Shown here: piece after piece, positions 46,460 through 56,692 of the stretch | How the letters are laid out: every line of letters begins with the position of its first letter | Numbering within the stretch: the first letter of the stretch is position 1 | From: Haloglomus litoreum | GTDB lineage: Archaea > Halobacteriota > Halobacteria > Halobacteriales > Haloarculaceae | Length of the DNA stretch: 64,000 nt | Direction of reading: 5' to 3' | Assembly (NCBI RefSeq): GCF_029338515.1 | Contig: NZ_CP119988.1 | Location: 3,100,001 to 3,164,000 of the forward strand | Program-made: the position numbers and the translations under genes | Notes under the pieces: model-generated | Seen by the model: the letters and a program-made list of their open reading frames with translations, nothing else | What the model was told of the DNA's origin: nothing | Database searches by the model: none

Positions 46460-46654
46460 CTGGAGAATATCGAACACGTCGATCGCCTTGTACTCCTTCC
46501 CGCGTTCCTTGCCGGTCACCTCCTCGATGAGGCCGTCCGACTCGAGTTCAGCGACGACCTTGTAGGCAGTTCGACGGGAGACATCGAGATACTCAACGAG
46601 GTCAGGGGCGGTGAAATACGGGTACTGGAGCAATTGGCGAGCGAACCGATTCAT
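46442..46654 (-). CDS. Winged-helix fragment like a Fic-protein C-terminus
   Basis: This 70-residue product begins MNRFARQLLQYPYFTAPDLV, then EYLDVSRRTAYKVVAELESD and EEVTGKERGKEYKAIDVFDI. This pattern is typical of the DNA-binding C-terminal domain of Fic proteins, but there is no HxFx(D/E)GNGR core. It overlaps the MarR-like gene as ATGA. Its last residues derive from a collapsed TnpB element, so the gene is probably a truncated remnant, though a stand-alone regulator is possible. Confidence 0.55.
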   Translation of the reverse strand: MNRFARQLLQYPYFTAPDLVEYLDVSRRTAYKVVAELESDGLIEEVTGKERGKEYKAIDVFDILQSSTRD

Positions 46655-47016
46655 TCGTCCCCGTCTCTCGGTGTCGCGTCTTCGGCGGCTTCGGCCCACG
46701 CATCGACATCGAACCCCTTTCCGTCATCATACTCGGCCGCTGCAGCACCCGTAAGGGCCATCCCCTCCCGGGATGCAGCATACGTCTCATCGATCGCCCA
46801 ATAGCGGTCGCGATGGACGACGAGACCGTCATCTTCCAACCGTTTGAGGGTCGGTCCGACGCTCCCACGAGGGATGTTGAGTTCGTCCGCGATCTCACTC
46901 ATCCGATACGCGAGATCCCTGTTCGAAAGAAGGAACTCGACGATTCGTTCTGCGTTCGTCTGTGGGGATACCCCCGTTTCTTCGAGGGTCTCGAACCGAT
47001 CTTTGGGGATTGGCAT
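46651..47016 (-). CDS. MarR/wHTH-type regulator, antitoxin-like
   Basis: This 121-residue protein begins MPIPKDRFETLEETG. A winged helix follows (LLSNRDLAYRMSEIADELNI, PRGSVGPTLKRLEDDGLVV), and the tail is acidic. Proteins with this MPIPKDRFE opening in haloarchaea often precede toxin genes and act as repressors. The partner here is the short Fic-like fragment, joined by an ATGA overlap. Two 14-bp direct repeats lie immediately upstream. Confidence 0.7.
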   Translation of the reverse strand: MPIPKDRFETLEETGVSPQTNAERIVEFLLSNRDLAYRMSEIADELNIPRGSVGPTLKRLEDDGLVVHRDRYWAIDETYAASREGMALTGAAAAEYDDGKGFDVDAWAEAAEDATPRDGDE

Positions 47017-47022
47017 TCCGTA

Positions 47023-47056
47023 GTACAGAATAGTATCATCCTGTACAAAATACTAT
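47023..47056. promoter_or_regulatory. Two 14-bp direct repeats, probable operator
   Basis: GTACAGAATAGTAT (47023-47036) and GTACAAAATACTAT (47043-47056) repeat with a 20-base period, ending 6 bases from the MarR-like start codon. Two helical turns of spacing suits cooperative binding of dimers. Confidence 0.6.
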
Positions 47057-47145
47057 CGGCAAGACTCATGTATCACTGTATCAGAATTCCCTGCAGAGAG
47101 GGGTTAGACCTCACCTACTACGACGTTCGAGACGACTCACAGAGG

Positions 47146-48534
<1,389 letters not shown>

Positions 48535-48625
48535 CGTCGCGGTTCGCTAGCTACGATGCTCGAACCGTCAACGACGACCACGCCACACTCGCCACCATCG
48601 AGGCGCGTGTTCCAGCCCATCATCT
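48535..48625 (+). pseudogene. TnpB relic from another subfamily
   Basis: Reading SRFASYDARTVNDDHATLAT then IEARV, this short segment matches the region before the first RuvC motif in TnpB proteins like the one at 40,490. It is cut off at its left by the inserted element and degenerates to the right before the next gene. Confidence 0.55.
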
Positions 48626-48631
48626 GCGATG

Positions 48632-49768
48632 TCAGGCGAAGCGCTCGCGCAATGCGGTTTCCCGCTCCTCGAACTGGTCAGCCTTCTCTCGGATGTCCGT
48701 CTCGACACGCTCTAGCTGCGCCAGCGCGACCTGGCTCTCGATGCCCGTTTGGCCCCCGACTGTCTCGGCCTCGGCCTGCTCGCGGTAGGTCTGCTCGACC
48801 ACCGAGAGCGTCCGCTCGGGGTTGAACAGCAGGTCGTTCGCAGCTCGGACGTAGCGGTCGAGTGACCCACCCTCTCTCCCTCGGAAGAAGTGGGTGAGCG
48901 CGTGTGTCGCGCCCGAGTGGAGCACCCACAGGTCGAGCACGAAGCCCTCACTCACGGCAAGCGCGTCGTCGGCCGCCCGCTCGGCCAGGTACTCGGGGAA
49001 GCCGATCAGTTCGTAGAACTCGGCCACGTCGAACGGCGTCTCGGCGAAGTCGATGTCGATCTCCTGGGCATCCTCGATGAACGCGTACAGGTCGTTACTC
49101 ACGAGCGCGAGTCCCTCGAGGATTCCCTCCCACCACTCCCCGAAGTCACCGATATCGCCGACGTGCTTGACGATCTGCCTGTCCGTCAGCGCGCGAATCG
49201 AGTTCGCACAGGCGTTGTCACGGGCGAAGCCCTCGACGTAGACCGCGTGCCCACCGAAGTAGTCATACCCCGAGGTGACACCCATCGTGATCGGATCACG
49301 TTCTCCCGGTAGTTGCACCTCCAACCCGTCGAACATGATGTCCATGTGGACCTCACCGCCACCGCGATACTGGCGTATCTCGCCGAACATCACCTCCCCG
49401 AGCGACCGGCCGTCGACCTCGGTCTCTCTGAGGACGGCCTCTAACGGGCTGTAGACATCGGTCGGGTTGATGATGGAATAGCTGTCAGTGGGGACGTGGA
49501 ACAGCGAGTCCACGCTCTCGTCTCTGACCTGGTCCATCGCTCGCGCGGGCTCGATGATGGCGTTGAAGCGGTCGGTCTCGACCCACTCCTCGGAGTAGGG
49601 ATTCCGGTAGGCCACCTGCGTTCTGGTCGCTCTCGGGAGTTGCCGCACGGCCGCCGCGAACGGAACCGCATCCGGGTCGTTCGTCTCGCATCTGTACCAT
49701 GTCGGGAGCTGCCCGCCTGTTCGTCCGTCCAAACCCGCGAAAACCGTCGTCTGCTCTGCGTTCTTCAT
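48632..49768 (-). CDS. DUF932-like plasmid/virus protein
   Basis: This 378-residue protein begins MKNAEQTTVFAGLDGRTGGQ. It has SYSIINPTDVYSPLEAVLRE, MFGEIRQYRGGGEVHMDIMF, TSGYDYFGGHAVYVEGFARD and NSIRALTDRQIVKHVG, reminiscent of DUF932 proteins carried by plasmids and phages. The function of that family is unknown. The start at ATG 49768 is supported by a duplicated copy of the same leader and first codons at 51.6 kb. A leader hairpin (GCCCCCTGGGGGG) lies just upstream. Confidence 0.65.
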   Translation of the reverse strand: MKNAEQTTVFAGLDGRTGGQLPTWYRCETNDPDAVPFAAAVRQLPRATRTQVAYRNPYSEEWVETDRFNAIIEPARAMDQVRDESVDSLFHVPTDSYSIINPTDVYSPLEAVLRETEVDGRSLGEVMFGEIRQYRGGGEVHMDIMFDGLEVQLPGERDPITMGVTSGYDYFGGHAVYVEGFARDNACANSIRALTDRQIVKHVGDIGDFGEWWEGILEGLALVSNDLYAFIEDAQEIDIDFAETPFDVAEFYELIGFPEYLAERAADDALAVSEGFVLDLWVLHSGATHALTHFFRGREGGSLDRYVRAANDLLFNPERTLSVVEQTYREQAEAETVGGQTGIESQVALAQLERVETDIREKADQFEERETALRERFA

Positions 49769-49830
49769 CGATGTACTCCGCGAGGCACGTTCCTGCGTCC
49801 CCCGCACCCCCCAGGGGGCTACAAAATCGG
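49714..49830. repeat. Leader/5'-end repeat, copy 1
   Basis: About 117 bases covering the first 18 codons and the leader of the DUF932-like gene are repeated at 51534-51650 with few differences. A shorter, weaker version of the leader (CGATTTT, GCCCCTG with GGGTGCGGGG, then CTCGCGGAG before the ATG, minus strand) also precedes the TFB gene at 55,011-55,068. Confidence 0.7.
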
Positions 49831-49978
49831 CGAGGAGCTCGCCCGGATGGGGGATATTGTACGGCGACCCACTAACCAAAATCCGATTGAACGGTTTCGA
49901 AAACTCGAATCGCCGAAGAGAGAGTCGTAAATCTGGTTTCGAAAGCGGGGGTTCGAACGAGTCTGAGCCAGTCCCTGT

Positions 49979-50272
49979 TCACTCTAGGTCTGCTGGGCCG
50001 GTAATGGCATCCTCGCGGTGGGCATCGACCACCCGCTCGCGCTGTTGTTCGAACCTGCGCATCTCCTCGGGATGCTCGTGATAGTAGGCGAGTGCGTGGT
50101 AGACATCGGCCAGGTCGAGGCTATGTCTGTCCGCGATAGTTTGCGGACTCACCCCGGCATTCTCCACTCGCTCGTGGATTGACCGGACGGTGATACGGCT
50201 CCCCTCGATGTGGGGTTCGTCGTGGATATCAGAATCTTCCCCGGAGACGATTCGGTGAATCCACGCAGCCAT
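49979..50272 (-). CDS. DUF433 protein, antitoxin-like
   Basis: This 97-residue protein begins MAAWIHRIVSGEDSDIHDEP and continues HIEGSRITVRSIHERVENAG and LDLADVYHALAYYHEHPEEM, the DUF433 core. It is closest in pattern to the orphan copy at 10,079. No DUF5615 gene is adjacent. ATG 50272 is preferred because the conserved domain follows closely. It lies downstream of module C in the same direction. Confidence 0.8.
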   Translation of the reverse strand: MAAWIHRIVSGEDSDIHDEPHIEGSRITVRSIHERVENAGVSPQTIADRHSLDLADVYHALAYYHEHPEEMRRFEQQRERVVDAHREDAITGPADLE

Positions 50273-50342
50273 AGTATACCACTGTACACGTTCGATAAGC
50301 ACTAATCACCCATCCAGCGTTCCGTACGTGGTCTCTGGCTGT

Positions 50343-50831
50343 CTAGACCGGCCACGTAGGGAGCGAGGGAGTCGCATCTCCCCATCGAATCGCTGCCAAC
50401 GCGGTGGGGAATTGCTGAAGTCGTTCCTCAAGTACGGCAAGGGGATGCTCATCGAGAAACGTCGCAGCATACCGGTCAACAGATGTCTCGGCGTAATCGA
50501 GCTGGATGTGGCAGGGGCCGAGGTTCTGGTGATCGGCGTCCTGATGGAAGCCGAGCATGAGGTTCCGCTCCGGTTCGATCCAGTTGATGCGGTAGTATTC
50601 GTGGTTAACACCGGCGGGATACCAGAAGCGAACTTCCAGTCGTGCGTTCTCGGTGTCGTAGGATTGACCCAGAAACGATATCGGATCGATAGCCGCAATC
50701 ACGTATCGTGGCCGTCGTCGAGACGGCTGATACCGGACATCCTCGCAACCCGCCTGGTTCATCAGCCGATCATGCACGTCCCGCAGGAGCGTGCGTTGTG
50801 TATACCGACCACGGCCAGCAAGAAAGAGCAT
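50343..50831 (-). CDS. His-motif (TumE-like) partner protein, module C
   Basis: This 162-residue protein has ARLEVRFWYPAGVNHEYYRI, then NWIEPERNLMLGFHQDADHQ and NLGPCHIQLDY. The H-x-D-x-D-H followed by H-I-Q is closely matched in module D (HQDEDHPDLGRTHFQYS). The motif occupies the same place as the His-rich motif of modules A and B. It starts 16 bases after the wHTH gene. A toxin role is inferred from the operon layout; no experimental family is known to me. Confidence 0.55.
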   Translation of the reverse strand: MLFLAGRGRYTQRTLLRDVHDRLMNQAGCEDVRYQPSRRRPRYVIAAIDPISFLGQSYDTENARLEVRFWYPAGVNHEYYRINWIEPERNLMLGFHQDADHQNLGPCHIQLDYAETSVDRYAATFLDEHPLAVLEERLQQFPTALAAIRWGDATPSLPTWPV

Positions 50832-50847
50832 GAATCAGAATCGGCAG

Positions 50848-51423
50848 TTAACTCGTGGCGCCCTCAGCTAGGTCTGTGTGCTGCTCGCGAGCGGACTCGA
50901 CATCCGAGTATAGCGCGAGGGCATGCCTGATGAGTCGGCGGTCTTCCTCGTTCTCCTGCCAGAACGCGAGTACATCGCGACGTTCGCGAATCTCAGTGCT
51001 CGACAGGTCACCATCGGCAAGCGACTGTTCGAGTTCCTCCCACGTCTCCACACCGTACGTCTCCTGCCACGCCTCGATCTCGTCGGTGATCGCCGCCAGC
51101 TCACTCCGAAGCTCTTCGCGTGAGTTCTCCTCGATGAGCGTGCGAATCTCCTCGAACAGCATCCGGGTATAGTCCGGCTGATAGAGCGTCGTATTGTCGG
51201 TCTCAACACGGCGCAGCCGCCCTTGTTCGACGAGGTCCTGGAGTTCCTCATTGGTCGTGCTCCAGGCGGTGTCCGCCTGGTTGCTGATCCAGTTGACTGA
51301 CCGAGGCTCGCGAAGCGTCTCCGCGACCGAGCGAATGCGCTCACGGGCGCTCATCGATTCCTCCCACGACTGGACCCCATCTCGCGGCGATTCGGACATA
51401 CTCAACGCCTCCATCGACAGCAT
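50848..51423 (-). CDS. wHTH/coiled-coil regulator, module C (antitoxin-like)
   Basis: This 191-residue protein has a winged helix around EPRSVNWISNQADTAWSTTN and EELQDLVEQGRLRRVETDNT. Coiled-coil-like helices follow (EENSREELRSELAAITDEIE). Its closest relative here is module D (LSEPRTANWIASEAGWSHEP). Several ATGs occur within the first 30 codons, so the start may be 51423, 51399 or 51354. Four TTGTA direct repeats lie upstream. Confidence 0.65.
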   Translation of the reverse strand: MLSMEALSMSESPRDGVQSWEESMSARERIRSVAETLREPRSVNWISNQADTAWSTTNEELQDLVEQGRLRRVETDNTTLYQPDYTRMLFEEIRTLIEENSREELRSELAAITDEIEAWQETYGVETWEELEQSLADGDLSSTEIRERRDVLAFWQENEEDRRLIRHALALYSDVESAREQHTDLAEGATS

Positions 51424-51589
51424 TCGTCTCTAGATTGTATATATGTTTGTACGCTCTTGTATAATTACGAGGTTGTATCTCCGATTCCTCCCTGGTGGAG
51501 GAGAGTGGCGTACTGGACCATCGGCAATGGAGTCCGCCTGTTCGTCCGTCCAGTCCCGCGAAGACCGTCGTCTGCTCTGCGTTCTTCAT
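51341..51589 (-). pseudogene. Duplicated 5' fragment of the DUF932-like gene
   Basis: The first 18 codons (MKNAEQTTVFAGLDGRTGG) match the gene at 48,632 almost exactly. After that the frame runs into unrelated sequence overlapping module C's promoter. It is a broken copy, not a functional gene. Confidence 0.7.
51435..51477. promoter_or_regulatory. Four TTGTA direct repeats upstream of module C
   Basis: TTGTA starts at 51435, 51447, 51457 and 51473, around a TATA-like sequence (GTATATATG, 51437-51445). The array begins 11 bases from the first ATG of module C and could be its operator. Confidence 0.4.
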
Positions 51590-51650
51590 CGATGCACTCC
51601 GCGAGGCACATTCCTCCGTCCCCCGCACCCCTCACGGGGATAAAATCGTC
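51534..51650. repeat. Leader/5'-end repeat, copy 2
   Basis: This is the second copy of the segment at 49714-49830. It carries the hairpin-forming leader, CTCGCGGAG and the first codons of the DUF932-like gene. Confidence 0.7.
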
Positions 51651-51754
51651 GGTGGGCTTGACCGGGCAGTTGCGGAAGTCGGTTCGGTTAGCAGGACGGA
51701 TTCGCGAGCACGGTGGGCTAATCCCTGTCCAGGGGCGTCCGGCACAACGATCGT

Positions 51755-52747
51755 TCAGATACCGCTGTACGGCCCGCCCTTCGCGTCCTGCAGGCGTCCG
51801 ACCTGCTCGTCCGACAGCTCGACCTCGGCCGCTCCGAGGTTCTCTTCCAGTTGCTCGACGATCCGGGCGCCGATGATCGGCGCCGTGATGGCGCTGTGGG
51901 CCATATGATAGGCGATGGCCGTCTGTGCGATGGTCGCGCCGACCTCGTCGGCGACGGCCTCGAGTTCGTCCAGCACCTCGAAGTTCTCCTCGATGAGGTA
52001 GGCCTCGCGGAAGCGTGAGGATTCGGCCGCCTTCGACTCGCCCACGAGCCCGTCCTCGCGCGTGTACTTGCCGGTGAGGAAGCCCTGGCCGAGCGGACTC
52101 CACGGGCAGACCGCCATTCCGTAGTCGTTCGTCATCTCGAGGTAGCCGCCCTCGACCTCGCGGTCGACGAGGTTGTACCGCGGCTGGGCGACCGTAAACG
52201 GCTCCCAGCCCTCGCGCCGGGCGATCTCGTTGGCCTTCGCGACCTTCCACTCGTTCGGAACGAGCGTCGAGGTGCCGAGGTAGTGGACCTTGCCGTCCTC
52301 GACGAGCCCGTTGAGCGTCTTCATCATCTCGCGCGCCGGCGTCTCGTCGTCCCAGCGGTGGATGTAGAGCACGTCGACGTAGTCGGTTCCGAGGCGGTCC
52401 AGCAGCGCGTCGATGCGGTGCCGGACGTTCTTCCGGTTGGTGCCCCGGGAGTTGGGGTCGTCCTCGCGGATCTGCCAGTAGATTTTGGAGGCGATGGTGT
52501 AGCGCTCGCGGTCGCGGTCGGACAGCCAGTCGCCGATCCACTCCTCGCACGTCCCGCCGCCGTAGACGTCGGCCGTGTCGATGAACCGCCCACCGTGCTC
52601 GGCGTAGGTGTCGAGCAGCTGATGGGCGCGGTCCTCGCCGATCTCGACGTTGCCCTCCTCGGTCTCCTTCCCGAAGCGCCACGTGCCGAACTGTATCTCA
52701 CTGGTCTGCAGCCCCGTGTCTCCGAGTGATACGAATTCGAGGTCCAT
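51755..52747 (-). CDS. Aldo/keto reductase
   Basis: This 330-residue (beta/alpha)8 oxidoreductase should use NAD(P)H. The catalytic tetrad is visible: D and Y in RFIDTADVYGGG, K in TIASKIYWQ and H in VLYIHRWDD. Cofactor-site residues SPLGQGFLTGKY and PIIGARIVEQLEENL follow. ATG 52747 (MDLEFVSLGDTGLQTSEIQF) is the conserved start. It is a metabolic gene sitting between toxin-antitoxin-like modules; the substrate is unknown. Confidence 0.9.
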   Translation of the reverse strand: MDLEFVSLGDTGLQTSEIQFGTWRFGKETEEGNVEIGEDRAHQLLDTYAEHGGRFIDTADVYGGGTCEEWIGDWLSDRDRERYTIASKIYWQIREDDPNSRGTNRKNVRHRIDALLDRLGTDYVDVLYIHRWDDETPAREMMKTLNGLVEDGKVHYLGTSTLVPNEWKVAKANEIARREGWEPFTVAQPRYNLVDREVEGGYLEMTNDYGMAVCPWSPLGQGFLTGKYTREDGLVGESKAAESSRFREAYLIEENFEVLDELEAVADEVGATIAQTAIAYHMAHSAITAPIIGARIVEQLEENLGAAEVELSDEQVGRLQDAKGGPYSGI

Positions 52748-52921
52748 CTCGGCGCCAGGATAGTGTCGGCGTGCTCGAAAAGGTGCGGATTCCGGCCATC
52801 GAACAGCGACTGAACAGGCGACATCGAACAGCAGGACGACCATCATGAGGCCGATCAGGTTCGCGGGGCTCCCTCTGCCATCCCGGCCAACTCGCCTTGG
52901 CGACCATTCCGGGTATCCCGG

Positions 52922-53374
52922 TCACGGAGGATTCGAGAGACTGTTCAGTTGACTCAGATCGTCGTGGTCGTACGCCGCGCGCCACATCGCATGGACGGCT
53001 CGCGTCACGAGCGACACCTCGGACACGTCGATACAGGAGGGTTCCGCGGCAGTGGTCGATGCATCGGGCGGCGGATGAAAGTGCGTCTCGGGAGAGTGGG
53101 TATTGGGGTGGCGATCGAATCTCCAGTTCAGGTCATCAGCATCGACGTAGTGGAACGAGTACATATCCAGTTCGCTCCACTGGATATCGAGCCGGGCAGT
53201 ATCGGCGCTACCGAGACCGGCACTGAGCTCGACGTGCAGTTCAGTCGGGGAGATGGGGTCGTCGTACGCTGTCGTCTCGACGAGGGGTTCGACATCGAGC
53301 CAGAGGTTCCGGATTCGCTGGAGTGCGGGAAGATATATCGGGCCGAATTCACCGGCCCGGTCGTCGCCTTTCAT
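52922..53374 (-). CDS. TumE-like (DUF6516-like) partner protein, module B
   Basis: This 150-residue protein has MYSFHYVDADDLNWRFDRHP and ETHFHPPPDAS, closely matching the module A partner (FRFDNHP, DAHFHPPPDAG). Its N-terminal half is also similar in layout (LQRIRNLWLDVEPLVETTAY, DDPISPTELHVEL). ATG 53374 overlaps the regulator's stop as ATGA. The shared histidines suggest a metal-dependent or nucleolytic site. Confidence 0.65.
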   Translation of the reverse strand: MKGDDRAGEFGPIYLPALQRIRNLWLDVEPLVETTAYDDPISPTELHVELSAGLGSADTARLDIQWSELDMYSFHYVDADDLNWRFDRHPNTHSPETHFHPPPDASTTAAEPSCIDVSEVSLVTRAVHAMWRAAYDHDDLSQLNSLSNPP

Positions 53375-53886
53375 GCGGTAAGCTGGTGGCTGGCTTCGTC
53401 GTAGGCGAGGGCTGCCTGTGCGACGGCCAGATTCTGGCGCGTGGTCTTCCACGCACTGAGATCGTCCCAGCCTTCCGTTTCGTCGGCATCGAGTTTCTGG
53501 GCGAGTTCTTCGGGAGAGACCGCATCGTAGCGGTCTTCATAGCGACGGATCTCCGCTTTCATCCGCCTGATGCCATCGAGCAACTCGTCGCGATTCGCTT
53601 CCTCGCGGAGTTCGCGTATCCGGGACATGAGCACGCGGTCACTGTTTCGCTTGTAGAGGGTGGCTCGTCCATCGGATTCCGTCTCGGCGAAGCCGGTGTT
53701 CACGAGCGCCTTGCAGTGGCGACGGGCCGTTGGCTCGCTCACGAGCGCTCGCTCGGCGATATCGGCTGCTGACTGTCCCTCGTGGGTTTGCTCGATGACC
53801 TCGTAGACCCGCTCGAATGGGGTTGTGTCCGCCTTCCACTCCTCCCTGACACGTTCGTTGATGTCATCCCAACGGTCAGCGGTCAT
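53371..53886 (-). CDS. wHTH/coiled-coil regulator, module B (antitoxin-like)
   Basis: This 171-residue protein begins MTADRWDDINERVREEWKAD. A helix-turn-helix lies around HEGQSAADIAERALVSEPTA, and helices end in YDAVSPEELAQKLD. It is paralogous to module A (SEPTARKH versus SEPTARRH; shared SPEELA). An in-frame ATG at 53898 is an alternative start. A 25-bp inverted repeat like that of module A lies upstream. Confidence 0.7.
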   Translation of the reverse strand: MTADRWDDINERVREEWKADTTPFERVYEVIEQTHEGQSAADIAERALVSEPTARRHCKALVNTGFAETESDGRATLYKRNSDRVLMSRIRELREEANRDELLDGIRRMKAEIRRYEDRYDAVSPEELAQKLDADETEGWDDLSAWKTTRQNLAVAQAALAYDEASHQLTA

Positions 53887-53911
53887 ACTGAATCCCATGC
53901 GCTTGACGAAC

Positions 53912-53936
53912 AAATAATTTCCTCGAGAAGATATTT
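53912..53936. promoter_or_regulatory. 25-bp inverted repeat upstream of module B
   Basis: AAATA (53912-53916) and TATTT (53932-53936) bracket TTTCCTCGAGAAG. In the gene's orientation the element reads AAATATCTTCTCGAGG and then AAATTATTT, nearly the same as the module A element. It lies 25 bases from the ATG at 53886. Confidence 0.6.
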
Positions 53937-53937
53937 T

Positions 53938-54084
53938 TTACTCGATATCGTATTCGGCAATCTCCTCCCGTCCGCAGTTCGAACATCGCACGGCACCCGG
54001 CCGTGCAGTCTGGCCACACTCGCGACACTCGAAGCAGCGTTCCTCCTCGCGGAAGAGGCCTCGAAACCACTCTCCCGGCTTCAT
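53938..54084 (-). CDS. 48-residue zinc-ribbon protein coupled to TFB
   Basis: The short frame begins MKPGEWFRGLFREEERCFEC and continues RECGQTARPGAVRCSNCGRE. Two CxxC knuckles (CFECREC-type and CSNC) form a zinc ribbon. Its ATG overlaps the stop of the TFB gene in an ATGA arrangement, so it is co-translated with it. The stop falls at the edge of the module B operator. A role in transcription is inferred only from its neighbour. Confidence 0.7.
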   Translation of the reverse strand: MKPGEWFRGLFREEERCFECRECGQTARPGAVRCSNCGREEIAEYDIE

Positions 54085-55010
54085 CGTCCGTCCAGCACGT
54101 CCTCGATTTCAGTCAGACGCGACCGGAGCGTCACCGCCGTCACCTCCGCCGCTCGTGCCAGTTCAGCCTGCGTGATGGACACCGCCTGTTCCCGTGCCGC
54201 CGCGTAGATGCACGCCGCAGCAACCCCAGACGGGTTCGCTCCGTTGTACACCTCGACGGGCAACGAGACCACGATTTGGGTCGCTCGCGCTCGAACGCCG
54301 TCGGGCGCCTCGACCGCGGACGCCAGCCGTGGGACGAACGCCGCGGGTGAACGCGGAGGGAGTTCGAGGCCCTGCTCCTGACGTGCGGCCTGCAGCGTCG
54401 CCCGGAAGAGGCTCCGGTCGCAGTCGGTCACCGCAAGCACGTCCGCCTGCGTCCACGGGAGTTCGTTCACCCGGCAGGTCACGTAGACGGCCACGGCTGC
54501 GACCGCGGCCAGGGACCGCCCCGTGGCCAGTCCCGACCTGTGTAGCGACGTGAAGAGCGCACACGCCTGGTCGCGCAGTCCAGCCCCGAGTTCGAGCGCA
54601 CCGGTCAGCCGTCGAACCTCGTAGAGGCCGTCCATCCGATACCAGTCCTTCTTCGCGTCGAACTGGCTCCGGCGGTGGAGCCGGCGAAGCCGGGCGAGTT
54701 GCCGCCGTCGCTGCCCGGATGTCTCTCCGCTCCCGTTCTGCTTCCAGCCGATCTCCGTCGAGAGGCCGCCGTCGTGTCGCGTCGGTGTCCACGGCGCGCC
54801 CGTTCGCGACGGGTTCTCCGACCCGTCTTCTTCGAACCAGCGACGCTCCGGTCCCGGGTCGACTCGCCCCTCAGAGAGAACGAGGCCACAGTCGTCACAG
54901 GCAGTTTCGTGTGTGTTCGTCGTCACACGGCCCTCGCACTCGGGGCAGATGTTGGTCGTCTGCGCTACATCCTCGTCGAAGTGTCGCTCGTAGGGTTGTG
55001 TCGTTGCCAT
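54081..55010 (-). CDS. Transcription initiation factor IIB homologue (TFB)
   Basis: This 309-residue TFB has an N-terminal zinc ribbon (NICPECEGRVTTNTHETACD followed by DCGL) and a B-finger-like linker. Two cyclin repeats are present: YEVRRLTGALELGAGLRDQA through NELPWTQADVLAVT, then ASAVEAPDGVRARATQI through AAREQAVSITQAELARAAEV. It should recruit RNA polymerase to promoters. Haloarchaeal plasmids commonly carry extra TFB genes. The leader resembles that of the DUF932-like gene. ATG 55010 begins MATTQPYERHFDEDV. Confidence 0.9.
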   Translation of the reverse strand: MATTQPYERHFDEDVAQTTNICPECEGRVTTNTHETACDDCGLVLSEGRVDPGPERRWFEEDGSENPSRTGAPWTPTRHDGGLSTEIGWKQNGSGETSGQRRRQLARLRRLHRRSQFDAKKDWYRMDGLYEVRRLTGALELGAGLRDQACALFTSLHRSGLATGRSLAAVAAVAVYVTCRVNELPWTQADVLAVTDCDRSLFRATLQAARQEQGLELPPRSPAAFVPRLASAVEAPDGVRARATQIVVSLPVEVYNGANPSGVAAACIYAAAREQAVSITQAELARAAEVTAVTLRSRLTEIEDVLDGR

Positions 55011-55076
55011 CTCGGCTCCGCGAGACCGCAGGAGGCCCCGCACCCGTCAGGGGCCACAGAAAATCGAAGGGTCGAG

Positions 55077-55256
55077 CTAGCTGAACGCGTGCAGCGACAC
55101 GTCCTCGGTATCATCCAGATACGCCTCGATATCGGCCCGTCGCCAGTCCAGCGGGGAGAGGACGCTCTCTGCAGCGCGAAGCAATCGGCCACGGTAGAAC
55201 TCCTCGTCGTACCGCGTCCCCTCGTCGACCTCGAACGCGAGACGAACCCGCTCGTG
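55077..55256 (-). pseudogene. 3' remnant of a family B DNA polymerase-like gene
   Basis: The frame reads ERVRLAFEVDEGTRYDEEFY, GRLLRAAESVLSPLDWRRAD and ends DVSLHAFS before TAG at 55077-55079. The pattern AAESVLSPLxW near the terminus resembles the end of archaeal family B polymerases. It is cut at 55,256 by the right end of a TnpB element. No continuing polymerase sequence is evident beyond the element's other end, so most of the gene is lost. Confidence 0.55.
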
Positions 55257-56650
<1,394 letters not shown>

Positions 56651-56692
56651 TGTGAGGCGCTCCCGGACACCGTCTGGGCTGGGACCGCTCGC

